Positions 46,010 through 60,789 of a stretch of DNA of 64,000 bases are shown here, in pieces. How positions within the stretch are numbered: position 1 is the stretch's first letter; each line of letters begins with the position of its first letter. The position numbers and the translations under genes are program-made. The notes beneath the pieces were generated by a model. The model was not told the DNA's origin and made no database searches. It worked only from the letters and a program-made list of their open reading frames with translations. Source of the DNA: Saussurea involucrata (taxonomy: Eukaryota > Streptophyta > Magnoliopsida > Asterales > Asteraceae); contig JAWVWS010001045.1 of NCBI GenBank assembly GCA_033807775.1, positions 1 to 64,000 on the forward strand, given 5' to 3'.

Positions 46010-49000
46010 TTAGACGATTAGATTCCTAAGAAATAGTAGTACGTTTTTAATTTAGATGTCAAATATTAATTTGTTCTCTAAGTATGGGTAAATCGTCAAA
46101 ACGCTTGTAGAACGGAAGCTGTAACTTTTCAAAGTTGTTTTCAACTAAAAACTAGGGGTGAGCATCGGTCGGGTCGGGTCGGGCCGAAAAACCCCCATCC
46201 CGATCGAGTTTTGGGTGGACAAAACAGGCCCCGAAACCCTTCCTAAGTAAAGTTCGAGTGTCGGACTTTGCGTCTAATCGGTTTTCGGGTTCATCGGGTC
46301 GGGTTCATCGGGTTTCGGACTTAGATCTAAGCATAAAGTTCTGTTTGTTGAAAAATCCGTATAAAATCACTCACTCATTGGTCTGATTGAGGTGTATAAT
46401 ATATCGATGGAAAGCTCTCTGTGTCTAGAACAACTTTCTAGTTTACAACGAGATCTAATTGCGACTTTAAGGGGCTCGAAATAATGTATTTCCAAAACGG
46501 GTCATGTTAAAACGGGTTTTGCGCACTGTTTTTGTAAAATTCATATAAAATTGGTCATTGATCCAAAAAATATGCATTTTAGACGATTAGATTCCTAAGA
46601 AATAGTAGTACGTTTTTAATTTAGATGTCAAATCTTAATTTGTTCTCTAAGTATGGGTAAATCGTCAAAACGCTTGTAGGACGGAAGCTGTAACTTTTCA
46701 AAGTTGTTTTCTACTAAAAACTAGGGGTGAGCATCGGTCGAGTCGGGTCGGGCCGAAAAACCCCCATCCCGATCGGGTTTTGGGTGGACAAAACAGGCCC
46801 CGAAACCCTTCCTAAGTAAAGTTCGAGTTTCGGACTTTGGGTCTAATCGGTTTTCGGGTTCATCGGGTCGGGTTCATCGGGTTTCGGACTTAGATCTAAG
46901 CATAAAGTTCTGTTTGTTGAAAAATCCGTATAAAATCACTCAGTCATTGGTCTGATTGAGGTGTATAATATATCGATGGAAAGCTCTCTGTGTCTAGAAC
47001 AACTTTCTAGTTTACAACGAGATCTAATTGCGACTTTAAGGGACTCGAAATAATGTATTTCCAAAACTGGTCATGTTAAAACGGGTTTTGCGCACTGTTT
47101 TTGTAAAATTCATATAAAATTGGTCATTGATCCAAAAAATATGCATTTTAGACGATTAGATTCCTAAGAAATAGTAGTACGTTTTTAACTTAGATGTCAA
47201 ATCTTAATTTATTCTCTAAGTATGGGTAAATCGTCAAAACGCTTGTAGGACGGAAGCTGTAACTTTTCAAAGTTGTTTTCTACTAAAAACTAGGGGTGAG
47301 CATCGGTCGGGTCGGGTCGGACCGAAAAACCCCCATCCCGATCGGGTTTTGGGTGGAAAAAACAGGCCCCGAAACCCTTCCTAAGTAAAGTTCGAGTTTC
47401 GTACTTTGGGTCTAATCGGTTTTCGGGTTCATCGGGTCGGGTTCATCGGGTTTCGGACTTAGATCTAAGCATAAAGTTCTGTTTGTTGAAAAATCCATAT
47501 AAAATCACTCACTCATTGGTCTGATTGAGGTGTATAATATATCGATGGAAATCTCTCTGTGTCTAGAACAACTTTCTAGTTTACAACGAGATCTAATTGC
47601 GACTTTAAGGGGCTCAAAATAATGTATTTCCAAAACTGGTCATGTTAAAACGGGTTTTGCGCACTGTTTTTGTAAAACTCATATAAAATTGGTCATTGAT
47701 CCAAAAAATATGCATTTTAGACGATTAGATTCCTAAGAAATAGTAGTACGTTTTTAATTTAGATGTCAAATATTAATTTGTTCTCTAAGTATGGGTAAAT
47801 CGTCAAAACGCTTGTAGGACGGAAGCTGTAACTTTTCAAAGTTGTTTTCAACTAAAAACTAGGGGTGAGCATCGGTCGGGTCGGGTCGGGCCGAAAAACC
47901 CCCATCCCGATCGAGTTTTGGGTGGACAAAACAGGCCCCGAAACCCTTCCTAAGTAAAGTTCGAGTTTCGGACTTTGGGTCTAATCGGTTTTCGGGTTCA
48001 TCGGGTCGGGTTCATCGGGTTTCGGACTTAGATCTAAGCATAAAGTTCTGTTTGTTGAAAAATCCGTATAAAATCACTCACTCATTGGTCTGATTGAGGT
48101 GTATAATATATCGATGGAAAGGTCTCTGTGTCTAGAACAACTTTGTAGTTTACAACGAGATCTAATTGCGACTTTAAGGGGCTCGAAATAATGTATTTCC
48201 AAAACTGGTCATGTTAAAACGGGTTTTGCGCACTGTTTTTGTAAAATTCATATAAAATTGGTCATTGATCCAAAAAATATGCATTTTTGACGATTAGATT
48301 CCTAAGAAATAGTAGTACGTTTTAAATTTAGATGTCAAATCTTAATTTGTTCTCTAAGTATGGGTAAATCGTCAAAACACTTGTAGGACGGAAGCTGTAA
48401 CTTTTCAAAATTGTTTTCTACTAAAAACTAGGGGTGAGCATCGGTCGGGTCGGGTCGGGCCGAAAAACCCCCATCCCGATCGGGTTTTGGGTGGACAAAA
48501 CAGGCCCCGAAACCCTTCCCAAGTAAAGTTCGAGTTTCGGACTTTGGGTCTAATCGGTTTTCGGGTTCATCGGGTCGGGTTCATCGGGTTTCGGACTTAG
48601 ATCTAAGCATAAAGTTCTGTTTGTTGAAAAATCCGTATAAAATCACTCACTCATTGGTCTGATTGAGGTGTATAATATATCGATGGAAAGGTCTCTGTGT
48701 CTAGAACAACTTTGTAGTTTACAACGAGATCTAATTGCGACTTTATGGGGCTCGAAATAATGTATTTCCAAAACTGGTCATGTTAAAACGGGTTTTGCGC
48801 ACTGTTTTTGTAAAATTCATATAATATTGGTCATTGATCCAAAAAATATGCATTTTTGACGATTAGATTCCTAAGAAATAGTAGTACGTTTTTAATTTAG
48901 ATGTCAAATCTTAATTTGTTCTCTAAGTATGGGTAAATCGTCAAAACACTTGTAGGACGGAAGCTGTAACTTTTCAAAGTTGTTTTCTACTAAAAACTAG

Positions 49001-49408
49001 GGGTGAGCATCGGTCGGGTCGGGTCGGGCCGAAAAACCCCCATCCCGATCGGGTTTTGGGTGGACAAAACAGGCCCCGAAACCCTTCCTAAGTAAAGTTC
49101 GAGTTTCGGACTTTGGGTCTAATCGGTTTTCGGGTTCATCGGGTCGGGTTCATCGGGTTTCGGACTTAGATCTAAGCATAAAGTTCTGTTTGTTGAAAAA
49201 TCCGTATAAAATCACTCACTCATTGGTCTGATTGAGGTGTATAATATATCGATGGAAAGCTCTCTGTGTCTAGAACAACTTTCTAGTTTACAACGAGATC
49301 TAATTGCGACTTTAAGGGGCTCGAAATAATGTATTTCCAAAACTGGTTTTGCGCACTGTTTTTGTAAAATTCATATAAACTTGGTCATTGATCCAAAAAA
49401 TATGCATT
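46010..49408 (+). repeat. Six-monomer higher-order unit, copy 2 (D-I)
   Basis: Period of 3,414 bp (6 x 569) from copy 1, with the same markers. The last monomer (48855-49408) is 554 bp because 15 bp between two GGT triplets (CATGTTAAAACGGGT) are missing. Confidence 0.9.
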
Positions 49409-52400
49409 TTAGACGATTAGATTCCTAAGAAATAGTAGTACGTTTTTAATTTAGATGTCAAATCTTAATTTGTTCTCTAAGTATGGGTAAATCGTCAAAA
49501 CGCTTGTAGGACGGAAGCTGTAACTTTTCAAAGTTGTTTTCTACTAAAAACTAGGGGTGAGCATCGGTCGGGTCGGGTCGGGCCGAAAAACCCCCATCCC
49601 GATCGGGTTTTGGGTGGACAAAACAGGCCCCGAAACCCTTCCTAAGTAAAGTTCGAGTTTCGGACTTTGGGTCTAATCGGTTTTCGGGTTCATCGGGTCG
49701 GGTTCATCGGGTTTCGGACTTAGATCTAAGCATAAAGTTCTGTTTGTCGAAAAATCCGTATAAAATCACTTATTCATTGGTCTGATTGAGGTGTATAATA
49801 TATCGATGGAAAGCTCTCTGTGTCTAGAACAACTTTCTAGTTTACAACGAGATCTAATTGCGACTTTAAGGGGCTCGAAATAATGTATTTCGAAAACTGG
49901 TCATGTTAAAACAGGTTTTGCGCACTGTTTTTGTAAAACTCATATAAAATTGGTCATTGATCCAAAAAATATGCATTTTAGACGATTAGATTCCTAAGAA
50001 ATAGTAGTACGTTTTTAATTTAGATGTCAAATCTTAATTTGTTCTCTAAGTATGGGTAAATCGTCAAAACGCTTGTAGGACGGAAGCTGTAACTTTTCAA
50101 AGTTGTTTTCTACTAAAAACTAGGGGTGAGCATCGGTCGGGTCGGGTCGGGCCAAAAAACCCTCATCCCGATCGGGTTTTGGGTGGACAAAACAGGCCCC
50201 GAAACCCTTCCTAAGTAAAGTTCGAGTTTCGGACTTTGGGTCTAATCGGTTTTCGGGTTCATCGGGTCGGGTTCATCGGGTTTCGGACTTAGATCTAAGC
50301 ATAAAGTTCTGTTTGTTGAAAAATCCGTATAAAATCACTCACTCATTGGTCTGATTGAGGTGTATAATATATCGATGGAAAGCTCTCTGTGTCTAGAACA
50401 ACTTTCTAGTTTACAACGAGATCTAATTGCGACTTCAAGGGGCTCGAAATAATGTATTTCCAAAACTGGTCATGTTAAAACGGGTTTTGTGCACTGTTTT
50501 TGTAAAATTCATATAAAATTGGTCATTGATCCAAAAAATATGCATTTTAGACGATTAGATTCCTAAGAAATAGTAGTACGTTTTTAATTTAGATGTCAAA
50601 TCTTAATTTGTTCTCTAAGTATGGGTAAATCGTCAAAACGCTTGTAGGACGGAAGCTGTAACTTTTCAAAGTTGTTTTCTACTAAAAACTAGGGGTGAGC
50701 ATCGGTCGGGTCGGGTCGGGCCGAAAAACCCCCATCCCGATCAGGTTTTGGGTGGACAAAACAGGCCCCGAAACCCCTCCTAAGTAAAGTTCGAGTTTCG
50801 GACTTTGGGTCTAATCGGTTTTCGGGTTCATCGGGTCGGGTTCATCGGGTTTCGGACTTAGATCTAAGCATAAAGTTCTGTTTGCTGAAAAATCCGTATA
50901 AAATCACTCACTCATTGGTCTGATTGAGGTGTATAATATATCGATGGAAATCTCTCTGTGTCTAGAACAACTTTCTAGTTTACAACGAGATCTAATTGCG
51001 ACTTTAAGGGGCTCGAAATAATGTATTTCCAAAACTGGTCATGTTAAAACGGGTTTTGCGCACTGTTTTTGTAAAATTCATATAAAATTGGTCATTGATC
51101 CAAAAAATATGCATTTTAGACGATTAGATTCCTAAGAAATAGTAGTACGTTTTTAATTTAGATGTCAAATCTTAATTTGTTCTCTAAGTATGGGTAAATC
51201 GTCAAAACGCTTGTAGGACGGAAGCTATAACTTTTCAAAGTTGTTTTCTACTAAAAACTAGGGGTGAGCATCGGTCGGGTCGGGTCGGGCCGAAAAACCC
51301 CCATCCCGATCGGGTTTTGGGTGGACAAAACAGGCCCCGAAACCCTTCCTAAGTAAAGTTCGAGTTTCGGACTTTGGGTTTAATCGGTTTTCGGGTTCAT
51401 CGGGTCGGGTTCATCGGGTTTCGGAATTAGATCTAAGCATAAAGTTCTGTTTGCTGAAAAATCCGTATAAAATCACTCACTCATTGGTCTGATTGAGGTG
51501 TATAATATACCGATGGAAAGCTCTCTGTGTCTAGAACAACTTTCTAGTTTACAACGAGATCTAATTGCGACTTTAAGGGCTCGAAATAATGTATTTCCAA
51601 AACTGGTCATGTTAAAACGGGTTTTGCGCACTGTTTTTGTAAAATTCATATAAAATTGGTCATTGATCCAAAAAATATGCATTTTAGACGATTAGATTCC
51701 TAAGAAATAGTAGTACGTTTTTAATTTAGATGTCAAATCTTAATTTGTTCTCTAAGTATGGGTAAATCGTCAAAACGCTTGTAGGACGGAAGCTGTAACT
51801 TTTCAAGTTGTTTTCTACTAAAAACTAGGGGTGAGCATCGGTCGGGTCGGGTCGGGCCAAAAAACCCCCATCCCGATCGGGTTTTGGGTGGACAAAACAG
51901 GCCCCGAAACCCTTCCTAAGTAAAGTTCGAGTTTCGGACTTTGGGTCTAATCGGTTTTCGGGTTCATCGGGTCGGGTTCATCGGGTTTCGGACTTAGATC
52001 TAAGCATAAAGTTCCGTTTGTTGAAAAATCCGTATAAAATCACTCATTCATTGGTCTGATTGAGGTGTATAATATATCGATGGAAAGCTCTCTGTGTCTA
52101 GAACAACTTTCTAGTTTACAACGAGATCTAATTGCGACTTTAAGGGGCTTGAAATAATGTATTTCCAAAATTGGTCATGTTAAAACAGGTTTTGCGCACT
52201 GTTTATGTAAAATTCATATAAAATTGGTCATTGATCCAAAAAATATGCATTTTAGACGATTAGATTCCTAAGAAATAGTAGTACGTTTTTAATTTAGATG
52301 TCAAGTCTTAATTTGTTCTCTAAGTATGGGTAAATCGTCAAAACGCTTGTAGGACGGAAGCTATAACTTTTCAAAGTTGTTTTCTACTAAAAACTAGGGG

Positions 52401-55400
52401 TGAGCATCGGTCGGGTCGGGTCGGGCCAAAAAACCCCCATCCCGATCGGGTTTTGGGTGGACAAAACAGGCCCCGAAACCCTTCCTAAGTAAAGTTCGAG
52501 TTTCGGACTTTGGGTCTAATCGGTTTTCGGGTTCATCGGGTCGGGTTCATCGGGTTTCGGACTTAGATCTAAGCATAAAGTTCTGTTTGTTGAAAAATCC
52601 GTTAAAATCACTCATTCATTGGTCTGATTGAGGTGTATAATATATCGATGGAAAGCTCTCTATGTCTAGAACAACTTTCTAGTTTACAACGAGATCTAAT
52701 TGCGACTTTAAGGGGCTCGAAATAATGTATTTCCAAAACTGGTCATGTTAAAACAGGTTTTGCGCACTGTTTTTGTAAAATTCATATAAAATTGGTCATT
52801 GATCCAAAAAATATGCATTTTAGACGATTAGATACCTAAGAAATAGTAGTACGTTTTTAATTTAGATGTCAAATCTTAATTTGTTCTCTAAGTATGGGTA
52901 AATCGTCAAAACGCTTGTAGGACGGAAGCTGTAACTTTTCAAAGTTGTTTTCTACTAAAAACTAGGGGTGAGCATCGGTCGGGTCGGGTCGGGCCAAAAA
53001 AACCCCATCCCGATCGGGTTTTGGGTGGACAAAACAGGCCCCGAAACCCTTCCTAAGTAAAGTTCGAGTTTCGGACTTTGGGTCTAATCGGTTTTCGGGT
53101 TCATCGGGTCGGGTTCATCGGGTTTCGGACTTAGATCTAAGCATAAAGTTCCGTTTGTTGAAAAATCCGTATAAAATCACTCATTCATTGGTCTGATTGA
53201 GGTGTATAATATATCGATGGAAAGCTCTCTGTGTCTAGAACAACTTTCTAGTTTACAACGAGATCTAATTGTGACTTTAAGGGGCTCGAAATAATGTATT
53301 TCCAAAACTGGTCATGTTAAAACAGGTTTTACGCACTGTTTTTGTAAAATTCATATAAAATTGGTCATTGATCCAAAAAATATGCATTTTAGACGATTAG
53401 ATTCCTAAGAAATAGTAGTACGTTTTTAATTTAGATGTCAAATCTTAATTTGTTCTCTAAGTATGGGTAAATCGTCAAAACGCTTGTAGGACGGAAGCTG
53501 TAACTTTTCAAAGTTGTTTTCTACTAAAAACTAGGGGTGAGCATCGGTCGGGTCGGGTCGGGCCAAAAAACCCCCATCCCGATCGGGTTTTGGGTGGACA
53601 AAACAGGCCCCGAAACCCTTCCTAAGTAAAGTTCGAGTTTCGGACTTTGGGTCTAATCGGTTTTCGGGTTCATCGGGTCGGGTTCATCGGGTTTCGGACT
53701 TAGATCTAAGCATAAAGTTCTGTTTGTTGAAAAATCCGTATAAAATCACTCACTCATTGGTCTGATTGAGGTGTATAATATATCGATGGAAAGCTCTCTG
53801 TGTCTAGAACAACTTTCTAGTTTACAACGAGATCTAATTGCGACTTTAAGGGGCTCGAAATAATGTATTTCCAAAACTGGTCATGTTAAAACGGGTTTTG
53901 CGCACTGTTTTTGTAAAATTCATATAAAATTGGTCATTGATCCAAAAAATATGAATTTTAGACGATTAGATTCCTAAGAAATAGTAGTACGTTTTTAATT
54001 TAGATGTCAAATCTTAATTTGTTCTCTAAGTATGGGTAAATCGTCAAAACGCTTGTAGGACGGAAGCTGTAACTTTTCAAAGTTGTTTTCTACTAAAAAC
54101 TAGGGGTGAGCATCGGTGGGGTCGGGTCGGGCCGAAAAACCCCCATCCCGATCGGGTTTTGGGTGGACAAAACAGGCCCCGAAACCCTTCCTAAGTAAAG
54201 TTCGAGTTTCGTACTTTGGGTCTAATCGGTTTTCGGGTTCATCGGGTCGGGTTCATCGGGTTTCGGACTTAGATCTAAGCATAAAGTTCTGTTTGCTGAA
54301 AAATCCGTATAAAATCACTCACTCATTGGTCTGATTGAGGTGTATAATATATCGATGGAAATCTCTCTGTGTCTAGAACAACTTTCTAGTTTACAACGAG
54401 ATCTAATTGCGACTTTAAGGGGCTCGAAATAATGTATTTCCAAAACTGGTCATGTTAAAACGGGTTTTGCGCACTGTTTTTGTAAAATTCATATAAAATT
54501 GGTCATTGATCCAAAAAATATGCATTTTAGACGATTAGATTCCTAAGAAATAGTAGTACGTTTTTAATTTAGATGTCAAATCTTAATTTGTTCTCTAAGT
54601 ATGGGTAAATCGTCAAAACGCTTGTAGGACGGAAGCTATAACTTTTCAAAGTTATTTTCTTTTAAAAACTAGGGGTGAGCATCGGTCGGGTCGGGTCGGG
54701 CCGAAAAACCCCCATCCCGATCGGGTTTTGGGTGGACAAAACAGGCCCCGAAACCCTCCCTAAGTAAAGTTCGAGTTTCGGACTTTGGGTCTAATCGGTT
54801 TTCGGGTTCATCGGGTCGGGTTCATCGGGTTTCGGAATTAGATCTAAGCATAAAGTTCTGTTTGCTGAAAAATCCGTATAAAATCACTCACTCATTGGTC
54901 TGATTGAGGTGTATAATATACCGATGGAAAGCTCTCTGTGTCTAGAACAACTTTCTAGTTTACAACGAGATCTAATTGCGACTTTAAGGGGCTCGAAATA
55001 ATGTATTTCCAAAACTGGTCATGTTAAAACGGGTTTTGCGCACTGTTTTTGTAAAATTCATATAAAATTGGTCATTGATCCAAAAAATATGCATTTTAGA
55101 CGATTAGATTCCTAAGAAATAGTAGTACGTTTTTAATTTAAATGTCAAATCTTAATTTGTTCTCTAAGTATGGGTAAATCGTCAAAACGCTTGTAGGACG
55201 GAAGCTGTAACTTTTCAAAGTTGTTTTCTACTAAAAACTAGGGGTGAGCATCGGTCGGGTCGGGTCGGGCCAAAAAACCCCCATCCCGATCGGGTTTTGG
55301 GTGGACAAAACAGGCCCCGAAACCCTTCCTAAGTAAAGTTCGAGTTTCGGACCTTGGGTCTAATCGGTTTTCGGGTTCATCGGGTCGGGTTCATCGGGTT

Positions 55401-56231
55401 TCGGACTTAGATCTAAGCATAAAGTTCCGTTTGTTGAAAAATCCGTATAAAATCACTCATTCATTGATCTGATTGAGGTGTATAATATATCGATGGAAAG
55501 CTCTCTGTGTCTAGAACAACTTTCTAGTTTACAACGAGATCTAATTGCGACTTTAAGGGGCTCGAAATAATGTATTTCCAAAACTGGTCATGTTAAAACA
55601 GGTTTTGCGCACTGTTTTTGTAAAATTCATATAAAATTGGTCATTGATCCAAAAAATATGCATTTTAGACGATTAGATTCCTAAGAAATAGTAGTACGTT
55701 TTTAATTTAGATGTCAAATCTTAATTTGTTCTCTAAGTATGGGTAAATCGTCAAAACGCTTGTAGGACGGAAGCTGTAACTTTTCAAAGTTGTTTTCTAC
55801 TAAAAACTAGGGGTGAGCATCGGTCGGGTCGGGTCGGGCCGAAAAACCCCCATCCCGATCGGGTTTGGGTGGACAAAACAGGCCCCGAAACCCTTCCTAA
55901 GTAAAGTTCGAGTTTCGTACTTTGGGTCTAATCGGTTTTCGGGTTTATCGGGTCGGGTTCATCGGGTTTCGGACTTAGATCTAAGCATAAAGTTCTGTTT
56001 GTTGAAAATCCGTATAAAATCACTCACTCATTGGTCTGATTGAGGTGTATAATATATCGATGGAAAGCTCTCTGTGTCTAGAACAACTTTCTAGTTTACA
56101 ACGAGATCTAATTGCGACTTTAAGGGGCTCGAAATAATGTATTTCCAAAACTGGTCATGTTAAAACGGGTTTTGCGCACTGTTTTTGTAAAATTCATATA
56201 AAATTGGTCATTGATCCAAAAAATATGCATT

Positions 56232-58517
56232 TTAGACGATTAGATTCCTAAGAAATAGTAGTACGTTTTTAATTTAAATGTCAACTCTTAATTTGTTCTC
56301 TAAGTATGGGTAAATCGTCAAAACGCTTGTAGGACGGAAGCTGTAACTTTTCAAAGTTGTTTTCTACTAAAAACTAGGGGTGAGCATCGGTCGGGTCGGG
56401 TCGGGCCAAAAAACCCCCATCCCGATCGGGTTTTGGGTGGACAAAACAGGCCCCGAAACCCTTCCTAAGTAAAGTTCGAGTTTCGGACCTTGGGTCTAAT
56501 CGGTTTTCGGGTTCATCGGGTCGGGTTCATCGGGTCGGGTTCATCGGGTTTCGGACTTAGATCTAAGCATAAAGTTCCGTTTGTTGAAAAATCCGTATAA
56601 AATCACTCATTCATTGGTCTGATTGAGGTGTATAATATATCGATGGAAAGCTCTCTGTGTCTAGAACAACTTTCTAGTTTACAACGAGATCTAATTGCGA
56701 CTTTAAGGGGCTCGAAATAATGTATTTCCAAAACTGGTCATGTTAAAACAGGTTTTGCGCACTGTTTTTGTAAAATTCATATAAAATTGGTCATTGATCC
56801 AAAAAATATGCATTTTAGACGATTAGATTCCTAAGAAATAGTAGTACGTTTTTAATTTAGATGTCAAATCTTAATTTGTTCTCTAAGTATGGGTAAATCG
56901 TCAAAACGCTTGTAGGACGGAAGCTGTAACTTTTCAAAGTTGTTTTCTACTAAAAACTAGGGGTGAGCATCGGTCGGGTCGGGTCGGGCCGAAAAACCCC
57001 CATCCCGATCGGGTTTGGGTGGACAAAACAGGCCCCGAAACCCTTCCTAAGTAAAGTTCGAGTTTCGTACTTTGGGTCTAATTGGTTTTCGGGTTTATCG
57101 GGTCGGGTTCATCGGGTTTCGGACTTAGATCTAAGCATAAAGTTCTGTTTGTTGAAAATCCGTATAAAATCACTCACTCATTGGTCTGATTGAGGTGTAT
57201 AATATATCGATGGAAAGCTCTCTGTGTCTAGAACAACTTTCTAGTTTACAACGAGATCTAATTGCGACTTTAAGGGGCTCGAAATAATGTATTTCCAAAA
57301 CTGGCCATGTTAAAACGGGTTTTGCGCACTGTTTTTGTAAAATTCATATAAAATTGGTCATTGATCCAAAAAATATGCATTTTAGACGATTAGATACCTA
57401 AGAAATAGTAGTACGTTTTTAATTTAGATGTCAAATCTTAATTTGTTCTCTAAGTATGGGTAAATCGTCAAAACGCTTGTAGGACGGAAGCTGTAACTTT
57501 TCAAAGTTGTTTTCTACTAAAAACTAGGGGTGAGCATCGGTCGGGTCGGGTCGGGCCGAAAAACCCCCATCCCGATCGGGTTTGGGTGGACAAAACAGGC
57601 CCCGAAACCCTTCCTAAGTAAAGTTCGAGTTTCGTACTTTGGGTCTAATCGGTTTTCGGGTTTATCGGGTCGGGTTCATCGGGTTTCGGACTTAGATCTA
57701 AGCATAAAGTTCTGTTTGTTGAAAATCCGTATAAAATCACTCACTCATTGGTCTGATTGAGGTGTATAATATATCGATGGAAAGCTCTCTGTGTCTAGAA
57801 CAACTTTCTAGTTTACAACGAGATCTAATTGCGACTTTAAGGGGCTCGAAATAATGTATTTCCAAAACTGGTCATGTTAAAACGGGTTTTGCGCACTGTT
57901 TTTGTAAAATTCATATAAAATTGGTCATTGATCCAAAAAATATGCATTTTAGACGATTAGATTCCTAAGAAATAGTAGTACGTTTTTAATTTAGATGTCA
58001 AATCTTAATTTGTTCTCTAAGTATGGGTAAATCGTCAAAACGCTTGTAGGACGGAAGCTATAACTTTTCAAAGTTGTTTTCTACTAAAAACTAGGGGTGA
58101 GCATCGGTCGGGTCGAGTCGGGCCGAAAAACCTCCATCCCGATCGGGTTTTGGGTGGACAAAACAGGCCCCGAAACCCTTCCTATGTAAAGTTCGAGTTT
58201 CGGACTTTGGGTCTAATCGGTTTTCGGGTTCATCGGGTCGGGTTCATCGGGTTTCGGAATTAGATCTAAGCATAAAGTTCTGTTTGCTGAAAAATCCGTA
58301 TAAAATCACTCACTCATTGGTCTGATTGAGGTGTATAATATACCGATGGAAAGCTCTCTGTGTCCAGAACAACTTTCTAGTTTACAACGAGATCTAATTG
58401 CGACTTTAAGGGGCTCGAAATAATGTATTTCCAAAACTGGTCATGTTAAAACGGGTTTTGCGCACTGTTTTTGTAAAATTCATATAAAATTGGTCATTGA
58501 TCCAAAAAATATGCATT
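56232..58517 (+). repeat. Four-monomer higher-order unit, copy 1
   Basis: Monomers at 56232 (TTTAAATGTC, GGACCTTGGG, AACAGGTTTTG), 56815 (GATCGGGTTTGGGTGG, TAATTGGTT, TTTATCGGG), 57382 (GATACCTAAG, GGGTTTGGGTGG) and 57949 (GCTATAAC, GGAATTAG, TTTGCTG, ATACCGATGG). The first is 583 bp because the 14-bp GGGTTCATC block is present three times in tandem instead of two. Confidence 0.85.
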
Positions 58518-60789
58518 TTAGACGATTAGATTCCTAAGAAATAGTAGTACGTTTTTAATTTAAATGTCAAATCTTAATTTGTTCTCTAAGTATGGGTAAA
58601 TCGTCAAAACGCTTGTAGGACGGAAGCTGTAACTTTTCAAAGTTGTTTTCTACTAAAAACTAGGGGTGAGCATCGGTCGGGTCGGGTCGGGCCAAAAAAC
58701 CCCCATCCCGATCGGGTTTTGGGTGGACAAAACAGGCCCCGAAACCCTTCCTAAGTAAAGTTCGAGTTTCGGACCTTGGGTCTAATCGGTTTTCGGGTTC
58801 ATCGGGTCGGGTTCATCGGGTTTCGGACTTAGATCTAAGCATAAAGTTCCATTTGTTGAAAAATCCGTATAAAATCACTCATTCATTGGTCTGATTGAGG
58901 TGTATAATATATCGATGGAAAGCTCTCTGTGTCTAGAACAACTTTCTAGTTTACAACGAGATCTAATTGCGACTTTAAGGGGCTCGAAATAATGTATTTC
59001 CAAAACTGGTCATGTTAAAACAGGTTTTGCGCACTGTTTTTGTAAAATTCATATAAAATTGGTCATTGATCCAAAAAATATGCATTTTAGACGATTAGAT
59101 TCCTAAGAAATAGTAGTACGTTTTTAATTTAGATGTCAAATCTTAATTTGTTCTCTAAGTATGGGTAAATCGTCAAAACGCTTGTAGGACGGAAGCTGTA
59201 ACTTTTCAAAGTTGTTTTCTACTAAAAACTAGGGGTGAGCATCGGTCGGGTCGGGTCGGGCCGAAAAACCCCCATCCCGATCGGGTTTGGGTGGACAAAA
59301 CAGGCCCCGAAACCCTTCCTAAGTAAAGTTCGAGTTTCGTACTTTGGGTCTAATTGGTTTTCGGGTTTATCGGGTCGGGTTCATCGGGTTTCGGACTTAG
59401 ATCTAAGCATAAAGTTCTGTTTGTTGAAAATCCGTATAAAATCACTCACTCATTGGTCTGATTGAGGTGTATAATATATCGATGGAAAGCTCTCTGTGTC
59501 TAGAACAACTTTCTAGTTTACAACGAGATCTAATTGCGACTTTAAGGGGCTCGAAATAATGTATTTCCAACACTGGCCATGTTAAAACGGGTTTTGCGCA
59601 CTGTTTTTGTAAAATTCATATAAAATTGGTCATTGATCCAAAAAATATGCATTTTAGACGATTAGATACCTAAGAAATAGTAGTACGTTTTTAATTTAGA
59701 TGTCAAATCTTAATTTGTTCTCTAAGTATGGGTAAATCGTCAAAACGCTTGTAGGACGGAAGCTGTAACTTTTCAAAGTTGTTTTCTACTAAAAACTAGG
59801 GGTGAGCATCGGTCGGGTCGGGTCGGGCCGAAAAACCCCCATCCCGATCGGGTTTGGGTGGACAAAACAGGCCCCGAAACCCTTCCTAAGTAAAGTTCGA
59901 GTTTCGTACTTTGGGTCTAATCGGTTTTCGGGTTTATCGGGTCGGGTTCATCGGGTTTCGGACTTAGATCTAAGCATAAAGTTCTGTTTGTTGAAAATCC
60001 GTATAAAATCACTCACTCATTGGTCTGATTAAGGTGTATAATATATCGATGGAAAGCTCTCTGTGTCTAGAACAACTTTCTAGTTTACAACGAGATCTAA
60101 TTGCGACTTTAAGGGGCTCGAAATAATGTATTTCCAAAACTGGTCATGTTAAAACGGGTTTTGCGCACTGTTTTTGTAAAATTCATATAAAATTGGTCAT
60201 TGATCCAAAAAATATGCATTTTAGACGATTAGATTCCTAAGAAATAGTAGTACGTTTTTAATTTAGATGTCAAATCTTAATTTGTTCTCTAAGTATGGGT
60301 AAATCGTCAAAACGCTGGTAGGACGGAAGCTATAAATTTTCAAAGTTGTTTTCTACTAAAAACTAGGGGTGAGCATCGGTCGGGTCGGGTCGGGCCGAAA
60401 AACCCCCATCCCGATCGGGTTTTGGGTGGACAAAACAGGCCCCGAAACCCTTCCTAAGTAAAGTTCGAGTTTCGGACTTTGGGTCTAATCGGTTTTCGGG
60501 TTCATCGGGTCGGGTTCATCGGGTTTCGGAATTAGATCTAAGCATAAAGTTCTGTTTGCTGAAAAATCCGTATAAAATCACTCACTCATTGGTCTGATTG
60601 AGGTGTATAATATACCGATGGAAAGCTCTCTGTGTCTAGAACAACTTTCTAGTTTACAACGAGATCTAATTGCGACTTTAAGGGGCTCGAAATAATGTAT
60701 TTCCAAAACTGGTCATGTTAAAACAGGTTTTGCGCACTGTTTTTGTAAAATTCATATAAAATTGGTCATTGATCCAAAAAATATGCATT
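58518..60789 (+). repeat. Four-monomer higher-order unit, copy 2
   Basis: Monomers at 58518, 59087, 59654 and 60221 repeat the markers of 56232-58517. The first is back to 569 bp, so the extra 14-bp block in copy 1 is a private expansion. Confidence 0.85.

Noticed and set aside
51473..51682. 69-codon minus-strand frame
   Set aside because: Opened by the loss of one G from GGGG in one monomer (AAGGGCTCG at about 51577); absent from neighbouring copies.
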